From the NCBI GenBank assembly GCA_003669605.1, contig QWOP01000031.1, forward strand, positions 19,181 through 83,180: 64,000 nt of DNA, written 5' to 3'. The notes beneath the pieces were generated by a model. It searched no databases, was not told where the DNA came from, and saw only the letters and a program-made list of their open reading frames with translations. Both the position numbers and the translations under genes were made by a program. This DNA comes from Planctomycetota bacterium (lineage in GTDB: Bacteria; Planctomycetota; Planctomycetia; Pirellulales; UBA1268). Below, piece after piece: positions 1 to 10,011 of this stretch; within the stretch, counting starts at the first letter, position 1; every line of letters begins with the position of its first letter.

Positions 1-1
1 G

Positions 2-952
2 GAGAGGCGGCTGAAGCCGCACGTGATTGTGGGGACGGAGCGGACCGTGGTGGCGGTCATCGGAGACGAGCGTGGCGCTGCCGGAACCGGCTTCGAGACG
101 CTCTCCGGCGTGGCCTCCGTGATGCCGATCCTCGCTCCCTACAAAGTGGCCAGCCGCGAGGTTTGCTCAGAGCCGACAGTGGTTACTGCCGGACCGCTGG
201 TGATCGGCGGCGGGCACGTCGGCGTCATCGCCGGCCCTTGTTCGGTGGAAAACCGCGACCAGATCATCGCCACCGCCAAGGCCGTCAAGGCGGCAGGGGC
301 CACCGGCCTCCGCGGAGGCGCCTTCAAACCGCGCACCAGCCCTTACAGCTTCCAGGGGCTCAAGGAAACCGGCCTCGAACTCCTCGCTGAGGCCCGCGCG
401 GAGACGGGGCTGGCGGTGGTCACCGAGGTGGTGGCATCAGAGGACGTTGCGTTGGTGGCCCGGTATGCCGATGTGCTGCAGATCGGCGCCCGCAACATGC
501 AAAACTACCGCCTCCTCGAGGCGGTGGGCCGGACAGACGTGGCGGTGCTGCTGAAGCGCGGACCGGCGGCGACGGTCGAGGAGTTGCTCCTCGCCGCCGA
601 ATATATTCTCGACGGTGGCAACCGCCGTGTCATCCTCTGCGAACGGGGCATCCGCACCTTCGAGGCCCACACCCGCTTCACGCTCCCCCTGGCGACGATC
701 CCCTGGCTGCATGCCCGCACCCACCTGCCGGTGGTCGTCGACCCCAGCCATGGCACTGGCCATGCCAACCTCGTCAGCAGCATGGCGGCTGCGAGTGTGG
801 CGGCGGGGGCCGACGGCCTGATCATCGAAGTCCATCCCGACCCCCAACGGGCCGCCAGCGACGGCGGACAGACGCTCGATTTCGAAGCCTTCGGAAAATT
901 GATGGCGGTCTGCCGCCGCGTTGCCGGGGCAGTCGAGAGGACGCTGGGCTGA
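2..952 (+). CDS. aroF: 3-deoxy-7-phosphoheptulonate (DAHP) synthase, type I-beta, 5' partial
   Basis: Catalyses the first step of the shikimate pathway, condensing phosphoenolpyruvate and erythrose-4-phosphate in the cytoplasm. The frame is open to the window edge. Codons before the GTG at 23 still match the N-terminal ferredoxin-like regulatory domain of the Thermotoga-type enzyme ([11 protein letters not shown]), so the true start lies upstream and the N-terminus is missing. Catalytic-barrel motifs are clear: [22 protein letters not shown], a QIGARNMQN stretch, [16 protein letters not shown] and VDPSHGTGH. The stop is at 950-952. It converges on mgtE with an 11-bp gap. Family assignment is secure; only the start is unknown. 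Confidence 0.95.
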   Translation, partial: ERRLKPHVIVGTERTVVAVIGDERGAAGTGFETLSGVASVMPILAPYKVASREVCSEPTVVTAGPLVIGGGHVGVIAGPCSVENRDQIIATAKAVKAAGATGLRGGAFKPRTSPYSFQGLKETGLELLAEARAETGLAVVTEVVASEDVALVARYADVLQIGARNMQNYRLLEAVGRTDVAVLLKRGPAATVEELLLAAEYILDGGNRRVILCERGIRTFEAHTRFTLPLATIPWLHARTHLPVVVDPSHGTGHANLVSSMAAASVAAGADGLIIEVHPDPQRAASDGGQTLDFEAFGKLMAVCRRVAGAVERTLG

Positions 953-963
953 AGGGGGAAGCG

Positions 964-2304
964 TCAGTCGAGCATGAGGACGGCGATCCCCATGTAGAGC
1001 ACGATCCCCACCACGTCGACGATCGCCGACACGAAGGGATTACTCATCAGTGCCGGGTCGAGGCCCAGCGAACGGAAGACCAGCGGCAGCACCGAGCCCA
1101 CCATCGTCCCCAGCATCACCACTCCCATGATCGTCAGCGGGATCACCAGCGCCTGCAGCGCCGTCGGTGCGTAGAACAGTGCCAGAAGAAACCCGGGAAC
1201 TGCCAGGAGGAGCCCGAGGAGCAGGCCCAGCACGACTTCGCGACGGAGAATCCGCGGCCAGTCGGTGAGTTTGCAGTCTCCTGAGGAGAGGGCGGTGATC
1301 ACGAGCGTGGCTGACTGGTTGCCGGAATTGCCGCCGCTGGCGATCACCAGGGGGATGAAGGCCACCAGCCAGGGATGGGCAATCGGGTTGCGTGCCAGAA
1401 CCATCGCCGTGACCGCCGCGGTGCCGAAGAGGATCGTCAGCCACACCCCCCGCTTCCAGGTCATCGACAGCAGCGCCGCCTCGAGGTAACTCTCCCCCAG
1501 CGGCGTGATGGCAGCGGCCCGCTGGGCCTCGTCGGTGGCGTCCTGGCGGACGGCGTCGAGGACGTCGTCGTGCGTGACGATGCCCACCAAGCGGTTGTGG
1601 TCATCGACGACGGGAATGGCGAGGAAGTCAAAGCGGGCCAACTTCTGCACCACCTCGTCGCGCGGCTCCTCCACCCGGACGCTGATCGGGTCGCGCTGCA
1701 TGAGATCGCCGACGAGGGCGTTGGGGCGGGCGAGGATCAGGTCGCGGAGGGAGACGAAGCCGACGAGCTTCCGCTCGGGATCGAGGACATAGATGTAGTA
1801 GATCGACTCGCTGTCGGGAGCCTGGGAGCGCAACCGGGAGACCGCCTCGCCCGCCGTGATCTCGGCGGGGAGCGAGGCGTACTCCGTGGTCATCAGGGCG
1901 CCGGCCGAATTCTCCGGACAGGAGAGGAGCATGCGGATGTCGTGCCGCTGGGCCTTGGCCACCAGCGGGAGAATCTCCTCCACCAGTTCTGGCTCAAGTT
2001 CCTTGAGGAGATCGACCCGGTTGTCCGGGGCCATGCACTCAAGCAGGGGGCCGAGGTGGCGGCGGTCGGCCGCTTTGAGCAGATCCACCTGCCGGGGCAG
2101 GGGGTAATACGGGAAGATGTCGGCCTGCCGCTCCACAGGGAGGGCGTTGAGCAACTGCCACAGCTCACCATCCTCGAGCCCCTCCGAAAACTCGGCCACG
2201 GTGGCGGGGTGGAGTTCCTCGGCAACCTCGCGGAGGCCGACGACATCCTCTTCGGCGAGCATCACCCGCAGTTCCGGAATCAGGAGGGGATTAGCGGTGA
2301 CCAT
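964..2304 (-). CDS. mgtE: Magnesium transporter MgtE
   Basis: Mg2+ channel of the inner membrane, gated by cytoplasmic Mg2+. At 446 aa it has normal family length. The order is an N-terminal superhelical MgtE_N domain (about 1-130), a pair of CBS domains (about 135-260, including the IPVVDDHNRLVGIVTHDD strand), then a C-terminal five-helix membrane domain. The membrane part carries the family signature IASGGNSGNQSATLVI and a late Asp in SAIVDVVGIVLY that corresponds to the pore-lining Mg2+-binding Asp. It lies alone between aroF (convergent) and a divergent cytochrome gene. Confidence 0.95.
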   Translation of the reverse strand: MVTANPLLIPELRVMLAEEDVVGLREVAEELHPATVAEFSEGLEDGELWQLLNALPVERQADIFPYYPLPRQVDLLKAADRRHLGPLLECMAPDNRVDLLKELEPELVEEILPLVAKAQRHDIRMLLSCPENSAGALMTTEYASLPAEITAGEAVSRLRSQAPDSESIYYIYVLDPERKLVGFVSLRDLILARPNALVGDLMQRDPISVRVEEPRDEVVQKLARFDFLAIPVVDDHNRLVGIVTHDDVLDAVRQDATDEAQRAAAITPLGESYLEAALLSMTWKRGVWLTILFGTAAVTAMVLARNPIAHPWLVAFIPLVIASGGNSGNQSATLVITALSSGDCKLTDWPRILRREVVLGLLLGLLLAVPGFLLALFYAPTALQALVIPLTIMGVVMLGTMVGSVLPLVFRSLGLDPALMSNPFVSAIVDVVGIVLYMGIAVLMLD

Positions 2305-2440
2305 GATGGCAGGCCGCTTCCGGGGAGCCGCCTATACTGGCGGAGTCGGTCGCGAGGCGGGATTCGGCGGCGGAGGCGACGCCCCTTGTCAAGGCGACAT
2401 GAAGGCGACGCCCGGGAGGGCGGTGAGGGATGAGTATGCC

Positions 2441-3898
2441 ATGAACCAAGCCGGAACCGAACGCCGATTCGTGATCCCCCTCGTCTTGCTGATCTGGCTG
2501 GGATGCGGATCCCCGCTGAACTGTCATTGGCCCTTCCTCGACCACGGTCCGTCCGCGGGCTGCGCTTTTGCTGCCGATGCGTTGCCGGCTGCCAACGACC
2601 GCTCCGCCGATGCCGGCTGGGACCACCTCCTCCACCGCGCCTACCTCCCCGCCGACTTCGATCAACAGGTGTTCGACGAATTGTGGACCACCTGGGAACA
2701 ACCGCTCCGCTCGGAGGCGGAAGGGGCCGACGTGGCCAGGCGACGGAAGATGGCGATGGATCGCTACGGCCTCACGCCCCACCCGGACGACCCCTCGCGG
2801 TCGCTCCAGTATGTCGTCGACGATGCCGGCCGCTGGTCGATGAGTTGTCTGGCCTGCCATCAGGGGACAGTCGCCGGCCGGACGATCCCCGGCGCCCCCA
2901 ACACGCTCTACGCCCTCGAGACCCTCACTGAGGAGGTGCGTCAGGTGAAGATCCGGCTGCAAAAACCTCTCGGGCACATGGACCTCGGCGGCCTGCTGAT
3001 GCCGCTAGGGACGACCGTCGGCACCACCAATGCGGTGATGTTCGGAGTGGCCCTACTCCGCCACCGGGATGCGGATCTGGCGATCATCCCCAAGTCGCCA
3101 CGGTTTGATCTCGCGCACCATGACATGGATGCCCCGGCCTGGTGGCACTACCACTCCCGACGGCGAATCTACGCCGACGCCTTCGCCCCCAAAGGCCACC
3201 GGATGCTGATGCAGTTCCTGATGGTGAAGGAGAACGGCCCCGAGCGGTTCCGGGAATGGGAGGATGAATTCCGCGACATCGAGGCCTGGATCGACGCCCT
3301 CGAGCCCCCTTCCTGGGAGGGGCCGGTCAATGCGGCGCGTGTCGCGGAGGGGCGGGAACTCTTCGTCACCCACTGCGGCAACTGCCACGGGACGTACGAC
3401 GGGCCGCGGAACGGCCCCGGTCGATCCTATCCAGAGCGAGTCATCGCCATCGACGAGATCGGCACCGACCGCGACCGCTTTGACGCCCTGACAGCGGACC
3501 AACGCAAGGCACTCAACGACAGCTGGTTCGCTGCCGATACAGACTCCATCAGCGGCATCGAGTCGCCGATCGGGTACGTGGCGCCCCCCCTCGACGGCGT
3601 GTGGGCCAGCGCTCCCTACCTCCACAATGGATCGGTGCCGACGCTCTGGCACCTCCTTCATCCGGAAGACCGACCGCGGGTCTGGCGGCGGGGGCCGGCC
3701 AATGCCTACGACACCGAGCGGGTGGGGTTAGCCGTCGAGGTTCGCGACGCCTTCCCCCCGGGCCGTCTGCCGGCTGCCGAGCGGCGGACCTGGTTCGACA
3801 CCAGCCGGCCTGGCAAGGGGGCCACAGGGCACACGTTCCCCGATGTTCTCGACGAGGCCGGCAAGGCCGCGGTCCTCGAATACCTAAAGACCCTCTGA
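2441..3898 (+). CDS. Exported di-haem cytochrome c family protein
   Basis: A 485-aa protein with two CxxCH haem-binding motifs: CLACH in the first third and CGNCH in the second half, the latter followed by a peroxidase-like C-terminal region (APYLHNGSVPTLWHLL). The N-terminus has a hydrophobic segment (FVIPLVLLIWLGCG) typical of export; the Cys after LG could be a lipobox Cys, but Trp at -3 is atypical. The ATG at 2441 follows GGTGAGGGA; an in-frame ATG at 2399 is the alternative. The APYLHNGSVPTL motif recurs in planctomycete c-type cytochromes and di-haem oxidases, so an electron-transfer or oxidase role outside the cytoplasm is inferred. Substrate unknown. Confidence 0.8.
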   Translation: MNQAGTERRFVIPLVLLIWLGCGSPLNCHWPFLDHGPSAGCAFAADALPAANDRSADAGWDHLLHRAYLPADFDQQVFDELWTTWEQPLRSEAEGADVARRRKMAMDRYGLTPHPDDPSRSLQYVVDDAGRWSMSCLACHQGTVAGRTIPGAPNTLYALETLTEEVRQVKIRLQKPLGHMDLGGLLMPLGTTVGTTNAVMFGVALLRHRDADLAIIPKSPRFDLAHHDMDAPAWWHYHSRRRIYADAFAPKGHRMLMQFLMVKENGPERFREWEDEFRDIEAWIDALEPPSWEGPVNAARVAEGRELFVTHCGNCHGTYDGPRNGPGRSYPERVIAIDEIGTDRDRFDALTADQRKALNDSWFAADTDSISGIESPIGYVAPPLDGVWASAPYLHNGSVPTLWHLLHPEDRPRVWRRGPANAYDTERVGLAVEVRDAFPPGRLPAAERRTWFDTSRPGKGATGHTFPDVLDEAGKAAVLEYLKTL

Positions 3899-3957
3899 CT
3901 GCCCCCCCGTTTCCCACGCCAGCCGCTCTTCTCCGGAAGATTTTTCTGCTACCGTAG

Positions 3958-5382
<1,425 letters not shown>

Positions 5383-5520
5383 TCGCCACCGGCTCGCCAA
5401 TCAATCGCTTTTTTATCCATCGCTATACAAAACGGTCGCTCCTGGAACTCCTTGGGGAGTGAGGGGACCGCAGTTCGGATGGTTCCCTGCCGCTTGTCCC
5501 GCAGTCGGCAGTGACTCCCG

Positions 5521-6342
5521 ATGACCTCTCCCCCCAACCAGCCTCCTGCAACTGTCGGCTTTGCCGACCGCGTTGCGGCCCTCCGCCGGGCTGGACTCCC
5601 GATTGCTGACGGCAGCAGCGGGCAACTCGAGGCACTCGCCGAGGCGGCGCGGCTCGGGGCCGACCCCGATCTGCTGCTCGAGGCCGCCGTCCGCTTCGGG
5701 CAGGATCTGGCCGTGCATGCGCGCGTCGGCTGGCGACCTTGGTTTTATCCTGCGCTTGTCTGTTCGGGAGCGGTCCTGGGCACGCTGTTCATGAGCCTCT
5801 TTCTGACGCCCCTGCTGCAAAGTGTGTCTGCCGAATTCCGTCTGCCGCCATCGGTGGGACTGCAGATGCTTGAGTGGGTCCGGAGGCTGACCCCAGCGAT
5901 TCTCCTGCTGGCGGTGGCAGCGCTCCTTGTGGCGTGGCTCGCCGTGCGGGTCCGGTGGACGCGGGAGACTGCGGCCGATCCGCTGCGGACAGCCCTTGGC
6001 TGCGCCACCCTCGCGGCGCTTGGCGAGGCGGGGGTGCCGGCCGCTTGCTGCCGCGATGTGGCGGCCCGCTTCGGGCTCGGCTCCAAAGGGGCTGGGCAGC
6101 CATTCGCAGCCTGGGCGATCGGCGCTGACACTGGCGCCATTTCCCCTGCCGACGCGTTGCGCCTGGCGGAGCGCACTTCCAGTGTCGCCGCGGCCCGGCG
6201 CGACGGCGCCGAGCGCCAGGCATGGGCATCGGTGGCCGCCATTTTGGTCGCGGGAATGGCCACGCTGGTCTATGCGCTGGTCCTCTTTCTGCCGGTGGTC
6301 GAGTTCTTTACGTCGATCTCCGCGGCTGCCGCGACCCGCTGA
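5521..6342 (+). CDS. Divergent GspF/PilC-like inner-membrane protein (first of three)
   Basis: A 273-aa membrane protein with hydrophobic segments near residues 78-100, 122-145 and 238-262, the three-helix layout of type II secretion / type IV pilus F proteins. The segment around FLTPLLQSVSAEFRLPPS sits where the next two genes have VPTFKQIFNDFGMRLP and VPQFKKIFDDFGMEMP, so it looks like a degenerate third paralogue that has lost the VPxF motif. First gene of a closely packed operon (6 bp to the next gene). F proteins anchor the assembly ATPase and pseudopilus in the inner membrane; this role is inferred. No Shine-Dalgarno is evident before the ATG. Confidence 0.65.
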   Translation: MTSPPNQPPATVGFADRVAALRRAGLPIADGSSGQLEALAEAARLGADPDLLLEAAVRFGQDLAVHARVGWRPWFYPALVCSGAVLGTLFMSLFLTPLLQSVSAEFRLPPSVGLQMLEWVRRLTPAILLLAVAALLVAWLAVRVRWTRETAADPLRTALGCATLAALGEAGVPAACCRDVAARFGLGSKGAGQPFAAWAIGADTGAISPADALRLAERTSSVAAARRDGAERQAWASVAAILVAGMATLVYALVLFLPVVEFFTSISAAAATR

Positions 6343-6348
6343 CAAGCC

Positions 6349-7338
6349 ATGCCGAAGCACCATCCATCCGCCGCTCCTCTCGACACGGTGCTCGGGCCGT
6401 GGCTCGATCGTGCCCTCGAGATCGGCGGCGGGCTGCAACCGGCACTGCGGGCCCTGGCGGCCTCGATGCCTTCCGGGAAGCGGCAAGAAGAGTGGATCGA
6501 GGTGTGCGACATCGTCGCCGCCAAAGACGAGCGGCTTGCCGCAGCGGGGCTGGCTGGCCATCCGGAGAACTGGATTCCATTGATCGCCGCAGCCCCACCG
6601 GGAGCGACCAGCGGCGACGGTCGATCGGAAGTCGAATTCCTCAGTCGGGCGATCGACATCACCACCCGCGATGAACCGGGACGGGGATGGTGGCGACCGG
6701 CCGTCTATCCGTTGCTGGTGATGGCGACTGCAATTGCGATCAGTTGCCTCCTGGCAGTCATGGTCGTCCCCACGTTCAAGCAGATCTTTAACGATTTTGG
6801 GATGCGGTTACCGGCGATCACCGTCGGTGTCATCTGGCTTTCCGACGCGATCCAGAGCTTTGGGTGGATCGCGGTGGCGGCAGTGGCAGCCGTGGCTGTG
6901 GCTTGGCGGCCGATCTGCTCTTTCTGCCCCTCCTGGCTCAGTCTCCCCGGCCAGCGCCTCGCTTGGTCGGAGCGTTTCGCCCGCTTCAGTGCCGATCTTC
7001 TCGATGCCGGCCTGCCGGAAGATGACGCGTTCGCCCTGGCTGCCAGGGCCAGCCGTCCGGGGCAGGGGGTGCCTGTGGGCTCTGCGGACCGCACCGCCAG
7101 TCCGCGTTGGCTGACGACTACCGTTGGTTATGCCCTCGACGCACCTCTCGGCCGGAAGCCGCGCGCCCGTCTCCTTCGCCAACTGGCGCGTGGTCACGAC
7201 CAGCGGCTGAGTGTCTCGCGCAGCTGGCTCGCTTGGGGCCTCGGGCCCTTGGCGATCTTCGTGACCGGCTTCTTCATCATGCTTCTGGTCCTCGCCCTCT
7301 TCATGCCACTGATCACACTCGTTACCGGCCTCAACTGA
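6349..7338 (+). CDS. GspF/PilC-like type II secretion system F-domain protein (second of three)
   Basis: A 329-aa protein with the T2SSF domain signature: a first membrane helix near residues 119-138 followed by VVPTFKQIFNDFGMRLP, a second helix near 165-185, a second cytoplasmic helical bundle containing RFSADLLDAGLPEDDAF, and a C-terminal helix ending LFMPLITLVTGL. This matches the TM-TM-cytoplasmic-TM order of GspF and PilC. It sits 6 bp after the first F-like gene and 33 bp before the third. Likely inner-membrane platform of a pseudopilus or pilus-like machine; the cognate ATPase is not in the window. Confidence 0.8.
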   Translation: MPKHHPSAAPLDTVLGPWLDRALEIGGGLQPALRALAASMPSGKRQEEWIEVCDIVAAKDERLAAAGLAGHPENWIPLIAAAPPGATSGDGRSEVEFLSRAIDITTRDEPGRGWWRPAVYPLLVMATAIAISCLLAVMVVPTFKQIFNDFGMRLPAITVGVIWLSDAIQSFGWIAVAAVAAVAVAWRPICSFCPSWLSLPGQRLAWSERFARFSADLLDAGLPEDDAFALAARASRPGQGVPVGSADRTASPRWLTTTVGYALDAPLGRKPRARLLRQLARGHDQRLSVSRSWLAWGLGPLAIFVTGFFIMLLVLALFMPLITLVTGLN

Positions 7339-7371
7339 AGACGCGCTCGGGCACCATCCACCCATTCATCC

Positions 7372-8448
7372 ATGACTGATCAACCACTCCCTGCTGGATC
7401 CACTCTGACGCTGTGGGGCGTTGTCCGTGAGTTCGTCGGCGGACTGCTGCCGACATCGAACGGTCAGCGTCGGGCACTGGCCGGACTGCTGGCAACGGCG
7501 GTCGACGAACAGATCCCACTGCCTCCGCTGCTTTTCGCCTGGGCGACCGACGAGCGCGGCCTGCAAGCAGCCCGCGTCCGAAAGTTGGCGACACTGCTGG
7601 AACGGGGAACGCCGCTGGAATCTGCTCTGCCCCAGGTACCAGGCGCCCTCCGTCCCCGCGATGCGACGGCGCTGCGGCTCGCGGCTGGTTTGGGCTGCGG
7701 AGCGGAGAGGGCGCTGGTGGCTCTCGACGATCCCTCGTCGGCCGCGGCCGCGGTCGAAGAAAACCTCCGGGGCACGATTGTCTATACCGGAACGCTGGTG
7801 GCCTTGTTCGTTCCAGTGGCGCTGTTGATCGCCTTGAAGATCGTGCCGCAGTTCAAAAAGATCTTCGACGACTTCGGCATGGAGATGCCGGTCTGGTTCC
7901 GTCTCACCAACACCCTTTCGGCGATGGTGGCCACGCTGTGGCCGATCGTGGTCCTCGGATTCCTCTTTCTCGGTGCGCTCGTCTTCTCGCCCCGTCTCCG
8001 GACCTGGGTCTGCCGCCGCTGCGGCCTCGGGGTGCTCGGCGTTCTCAACGACGCCCGGTCAGCGGAGGTGTTCGGCGCCCTCGGAGCCGAGCCCGCTGGT
8101 TCCCGGCCCGAGTTGGTACTCGCCGCGCTCTCGGGAGCCAGCGACGATGCCCGGCTCGCGGCCCGGCTCGGTGGGGCAGAGGGCGGCAGCACTGTCGGCC
8201 GGACACTCGCTGCGACGGGGCTGGCAACCCCGTCGGAAGCAGACCTGATCGATGCGGCATCTGGCAGCCGTGGAGCATGGGTGGCGACAGCGCTAGCGCG
8301 CCGTCGCCGCGCCCGGGTCCTGGAGCGCACTTGGCTCGTGTCCGAACTTCTTCTCCCGGTGATCGTGCTCGTCATGGGGGCCTTCGTGCTCACCGAAGCG
8401 CTCGGGATCTTGACTCCGATCTCCAAACTCATCATGGGGCTCTCCTGA
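7372..8448 (+). CDS. GspF/PilC-like type II secretion system F-domain protein (third of three)
   Basis: A 358-aa protein with the best-kept F-domain motif of the three, IVPQFKKIFDDFGMEMP near residues 156-172, flanked by membrane helices (TLVALFVPVALLIALKI before; TLWPIVVLGFLFLGALVF after) and a last helix ending in GILTPISKLIMGLS, which aligns with the end of the second paralogue. The stop overlaps the next start (ATGA at 8445-8450 region), so translation is probably coupled to the pseudopilin genes. Role as membrane platform is inferred from family. Confidence 0.82.
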   Translation: MTDQPLPAGSTLTLWGVVREFVGGLLPTSNGQRRALAGLLATAVDEQIPLPPLLFAWATDERGLQAARVRKLATLLERGTPLESALPQVPGALRPRDATALRLAAGLGCGAERALVALDDPSSAAAAVEENLRGTIVYTGTLVALFVPVALLIALKIVPQFKKIFDDFGMEMPVWFRLTNTLSAMVATLWPIVVLGFLFLGALVFSPRLRTWVCRRCGLGVLGVLNDARSAEVFGALGAEPAGSRPELVLAALSGASDDARLAARLGGAEGGSTVGRTLAATGLATPSEADLIDAASGSRGAWVATALARRRRARVLERTWLVSELLLPVIVLVMGAFVLTEALGILTPISKLIMGLS

Positions 8449-8900
8449 TGACGGCCATCATCCCCCATTCGCTTCTTTCCAAGCGGGTCGGCCCTCGGGG
8501 TCGCCGTGGAGTTGCCCTCTTTGAACTGTTGGTGGCATTTTCACTTCTGGCCGTGGTCGTCTCGGTGTCGGCGGGGCTCGTCGTCCGCCACGGTCGCCTC
8601 CTCACCAGCGCGCGGAACCAGCGTCTGGCGATTGACGAACTGACCAACCAGATGGAAAGGCTGACGGCGTTTCGGCCTGACGAACTGGCTGCGTTTCTCG
8701 CCGCTCCGATCCCATCGCCGCTCGTCCGCGACCATCTCGCTGAAGTCACTCTCGGCTGCACGATCGACGAACCGACGGCGGGCGATGACGAACGCAGGGT
8801 CGTGCTCGCAATCGAGTGGAACGAGCCTGGCAGGCGTGGCAATCCGCTCCGCCTCGCTGGCTGGCTGCGGGGCACACTCCCCGTGGAGGTGGCACCATGA
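8448..8900 (+). CDS. Pseudopilin-like protein with prepilin N-terminus
   Basis: A 150-aa protein. Start chosen at the ATG that overlaps the preceding stop; longer in-frame extensions run through the F gene. Residues about 20-45 form a type III prepilin signal and N-terminal helix (GVALFELLVAFSLLAVVVSV): Gly-1, a hydrophobic stretch and Glu at +5. The rest is a short soluble domain with no family I recognise. Position between F-like and further pilin-like genes suggests a minor pseudopilin processed by a prepilin peptidase encoded elsewhere. Confidence 0.75.
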   Translation: MTAIIPHSLLSKRVGPRGRRGVALFELLVAFSLLAVVVSVSAGLVVRHGRLLTSARNQRLAIDELTNQMERLTAFRPDELAAFLAAPIPSPLVRDHLAEVTLGCTIDEPTAGDDERRVVLAIEWNEPGRRGNPLRLAGWLRGTLPVEVAP

Positions 8901-9553
8901 TGATTCGCTCGGAAACGGTTCGCTGGAAACGGCGCGGCGTGTCGCTCGTTGAGCTGATGGTGGCGATGACCGGCGTGAGCATGGTCCTCGCCATGACTGC
9001 GGCGCTGCTTCACGGCGTCCTCCGGGCCCAGTCGGAAAGCCGGCTGTTTTTTGACGACGAGCGGGCGAGCATTCGGCTGGCAAGGCAGTTTCGTGCCGAC
9101 GTGCACGCCGCTTGCGGGATGACGACCGCCGCAGCGGCAAAGCCCGATTCCGCAGAGGCAGAGACACTCAGGCTTGCCGCGCTGCTTCTGCCGGATGGTC
9201 GGACAGTGGAATACTCCCTGGCGGCCGGCAGACAGGGACTGATGCGATTGATCATCCCTTTTGGTGGCAACGGCTTGGTCGCCCGCGAGGATTTTCGATT
9301 TGCCGGCCCTCTGGCCGCAGCGATCACTACCCATTCCCCAGCCAATGGCCGGCGCGTCACGCTCGCCATCGGCCCCCGGCCCGATGCTCCTGAGCTGGGC
9401 GACCGATCGCCCGGAACTCCATCCGCCCTCGGCAAGACGGTGCCACGCTCATCGGCCGAAGCCCGCCGCAAGCCGCCAGCACTTGCCATCGACGCAGACC
9501 TCGGCCGCGACCTCCGCTTCACGCAGCCCGCCACCGCGGAGGAGCCTCGATGA
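8897..9553 (+). CDS. Pseudopilin-like protein (GspJ-like position)
   Basis: A 218-aa protein starting at ATG 8897, preceded by GGAGGT (8885-8890) and overlapping the previous stop by 4 bp. The N-terminal RRGVSLVELMVAMTGVSMV is a prepilin cleavage site with Glu+5 and a hydrophobic helix. A longer reading starting at 8816 is unlikely because it would place the prepilin motif far from the N-terminus. The C-terminal 60 residues are Pro/Arg-rich and probably disordered. Minor pseudopilin role is inferred from motif and operon. Confidence 0.75.
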   Translation: MMIRSETVRWKRRGVSLVELMVAMTGVSMVLAMTAALLHGVLRAQSESRLFFDDERASIRLARQFRADVHAACGMTTAAAAKPDSAEAETLRLAALLLPDGRTVEYSLAAGRQGLMRLIIPFGGNGLVAREDFRFAGPLAAAITTHSPANGRRVTLAIGPRPDAPELGDRSPGTPSALGKTVPRSSAEARRKPPALAIDADLGRDLRFTQPATAEEPR

Positions 9554-10011
9554 CACTTTCAGTCCATTCAAGCCGGCCCGGCTCAACGCTCGTCGCCGTC
9601 CTCGCGGCGATGACCGTCGTGCTCCTATTGCTCGGCGGAATGCTGAAGATCGGTCTCATCGGCCGGCGGCAGTTGCTCAAGGAGCTCGATGCCCGGCAGG
9701 CTGAGTGCCTCCTTGAGGCGGCGGCAGATCGGGCCGCCAAGCGGCTCGCCGCCGATCCAGCCTGGAGTGGCGACGCCCGGACGGTGGCCGCCGATCAGAT
9801 CACGGGCGTGGGGGCCGCATCCGTGACGACCAGCATCGCGGCTGGCGAGGGTCGCGGCCCCGCGCTTCAGATCGTGGTCGATTATCCCGCCGGCAGGACC
9901 GACTCGGTCCGCCGCGAGCGGACCTTCCCTTTCACTCCGCCGGCAGCCGTTCGCTCGCCGACATCCGCCTCCCCTCCCACCGATCCTCCTTCCCTTGAGG
10001 TGTCCCCATGA
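9550..10011 (+). CDS. Membrane-anchored pilin-associated protein (GspK/PilX-like)
   Basis: A 153-aa protein whose N-terminus has GSTLVAVLAAMTVVLLLLGGML, a prepilin-like helix without the usual Glu+5, resembling GspK or PilX proteins that cap pseudopilus tips. The following region (RRQLLKELDARQAECLLEAA) is helical, in keeping with the extended alpha-1 helix of pilins. Start ATG overlaps the upstream stop and its own stop overlaps the next ATG (10008-10011), so the gene is translationally coupled both ways. The C-terminal tail is Pro/Ser-rich. Confidence 0.65.
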   Translation: MTLSVHSSRPGSTLVAVLAAMTVVLLLLGGMLKIGLIGRRQLLKELDARQAECLLEAAADRAAKRLAADPAWSGDARTVAADQITGVGAASVTTSIAAGEGRGPALQIVVDYPAGRTDSVRRERTFPFTPPAAVRSPTSASPPTDPPSLEVSP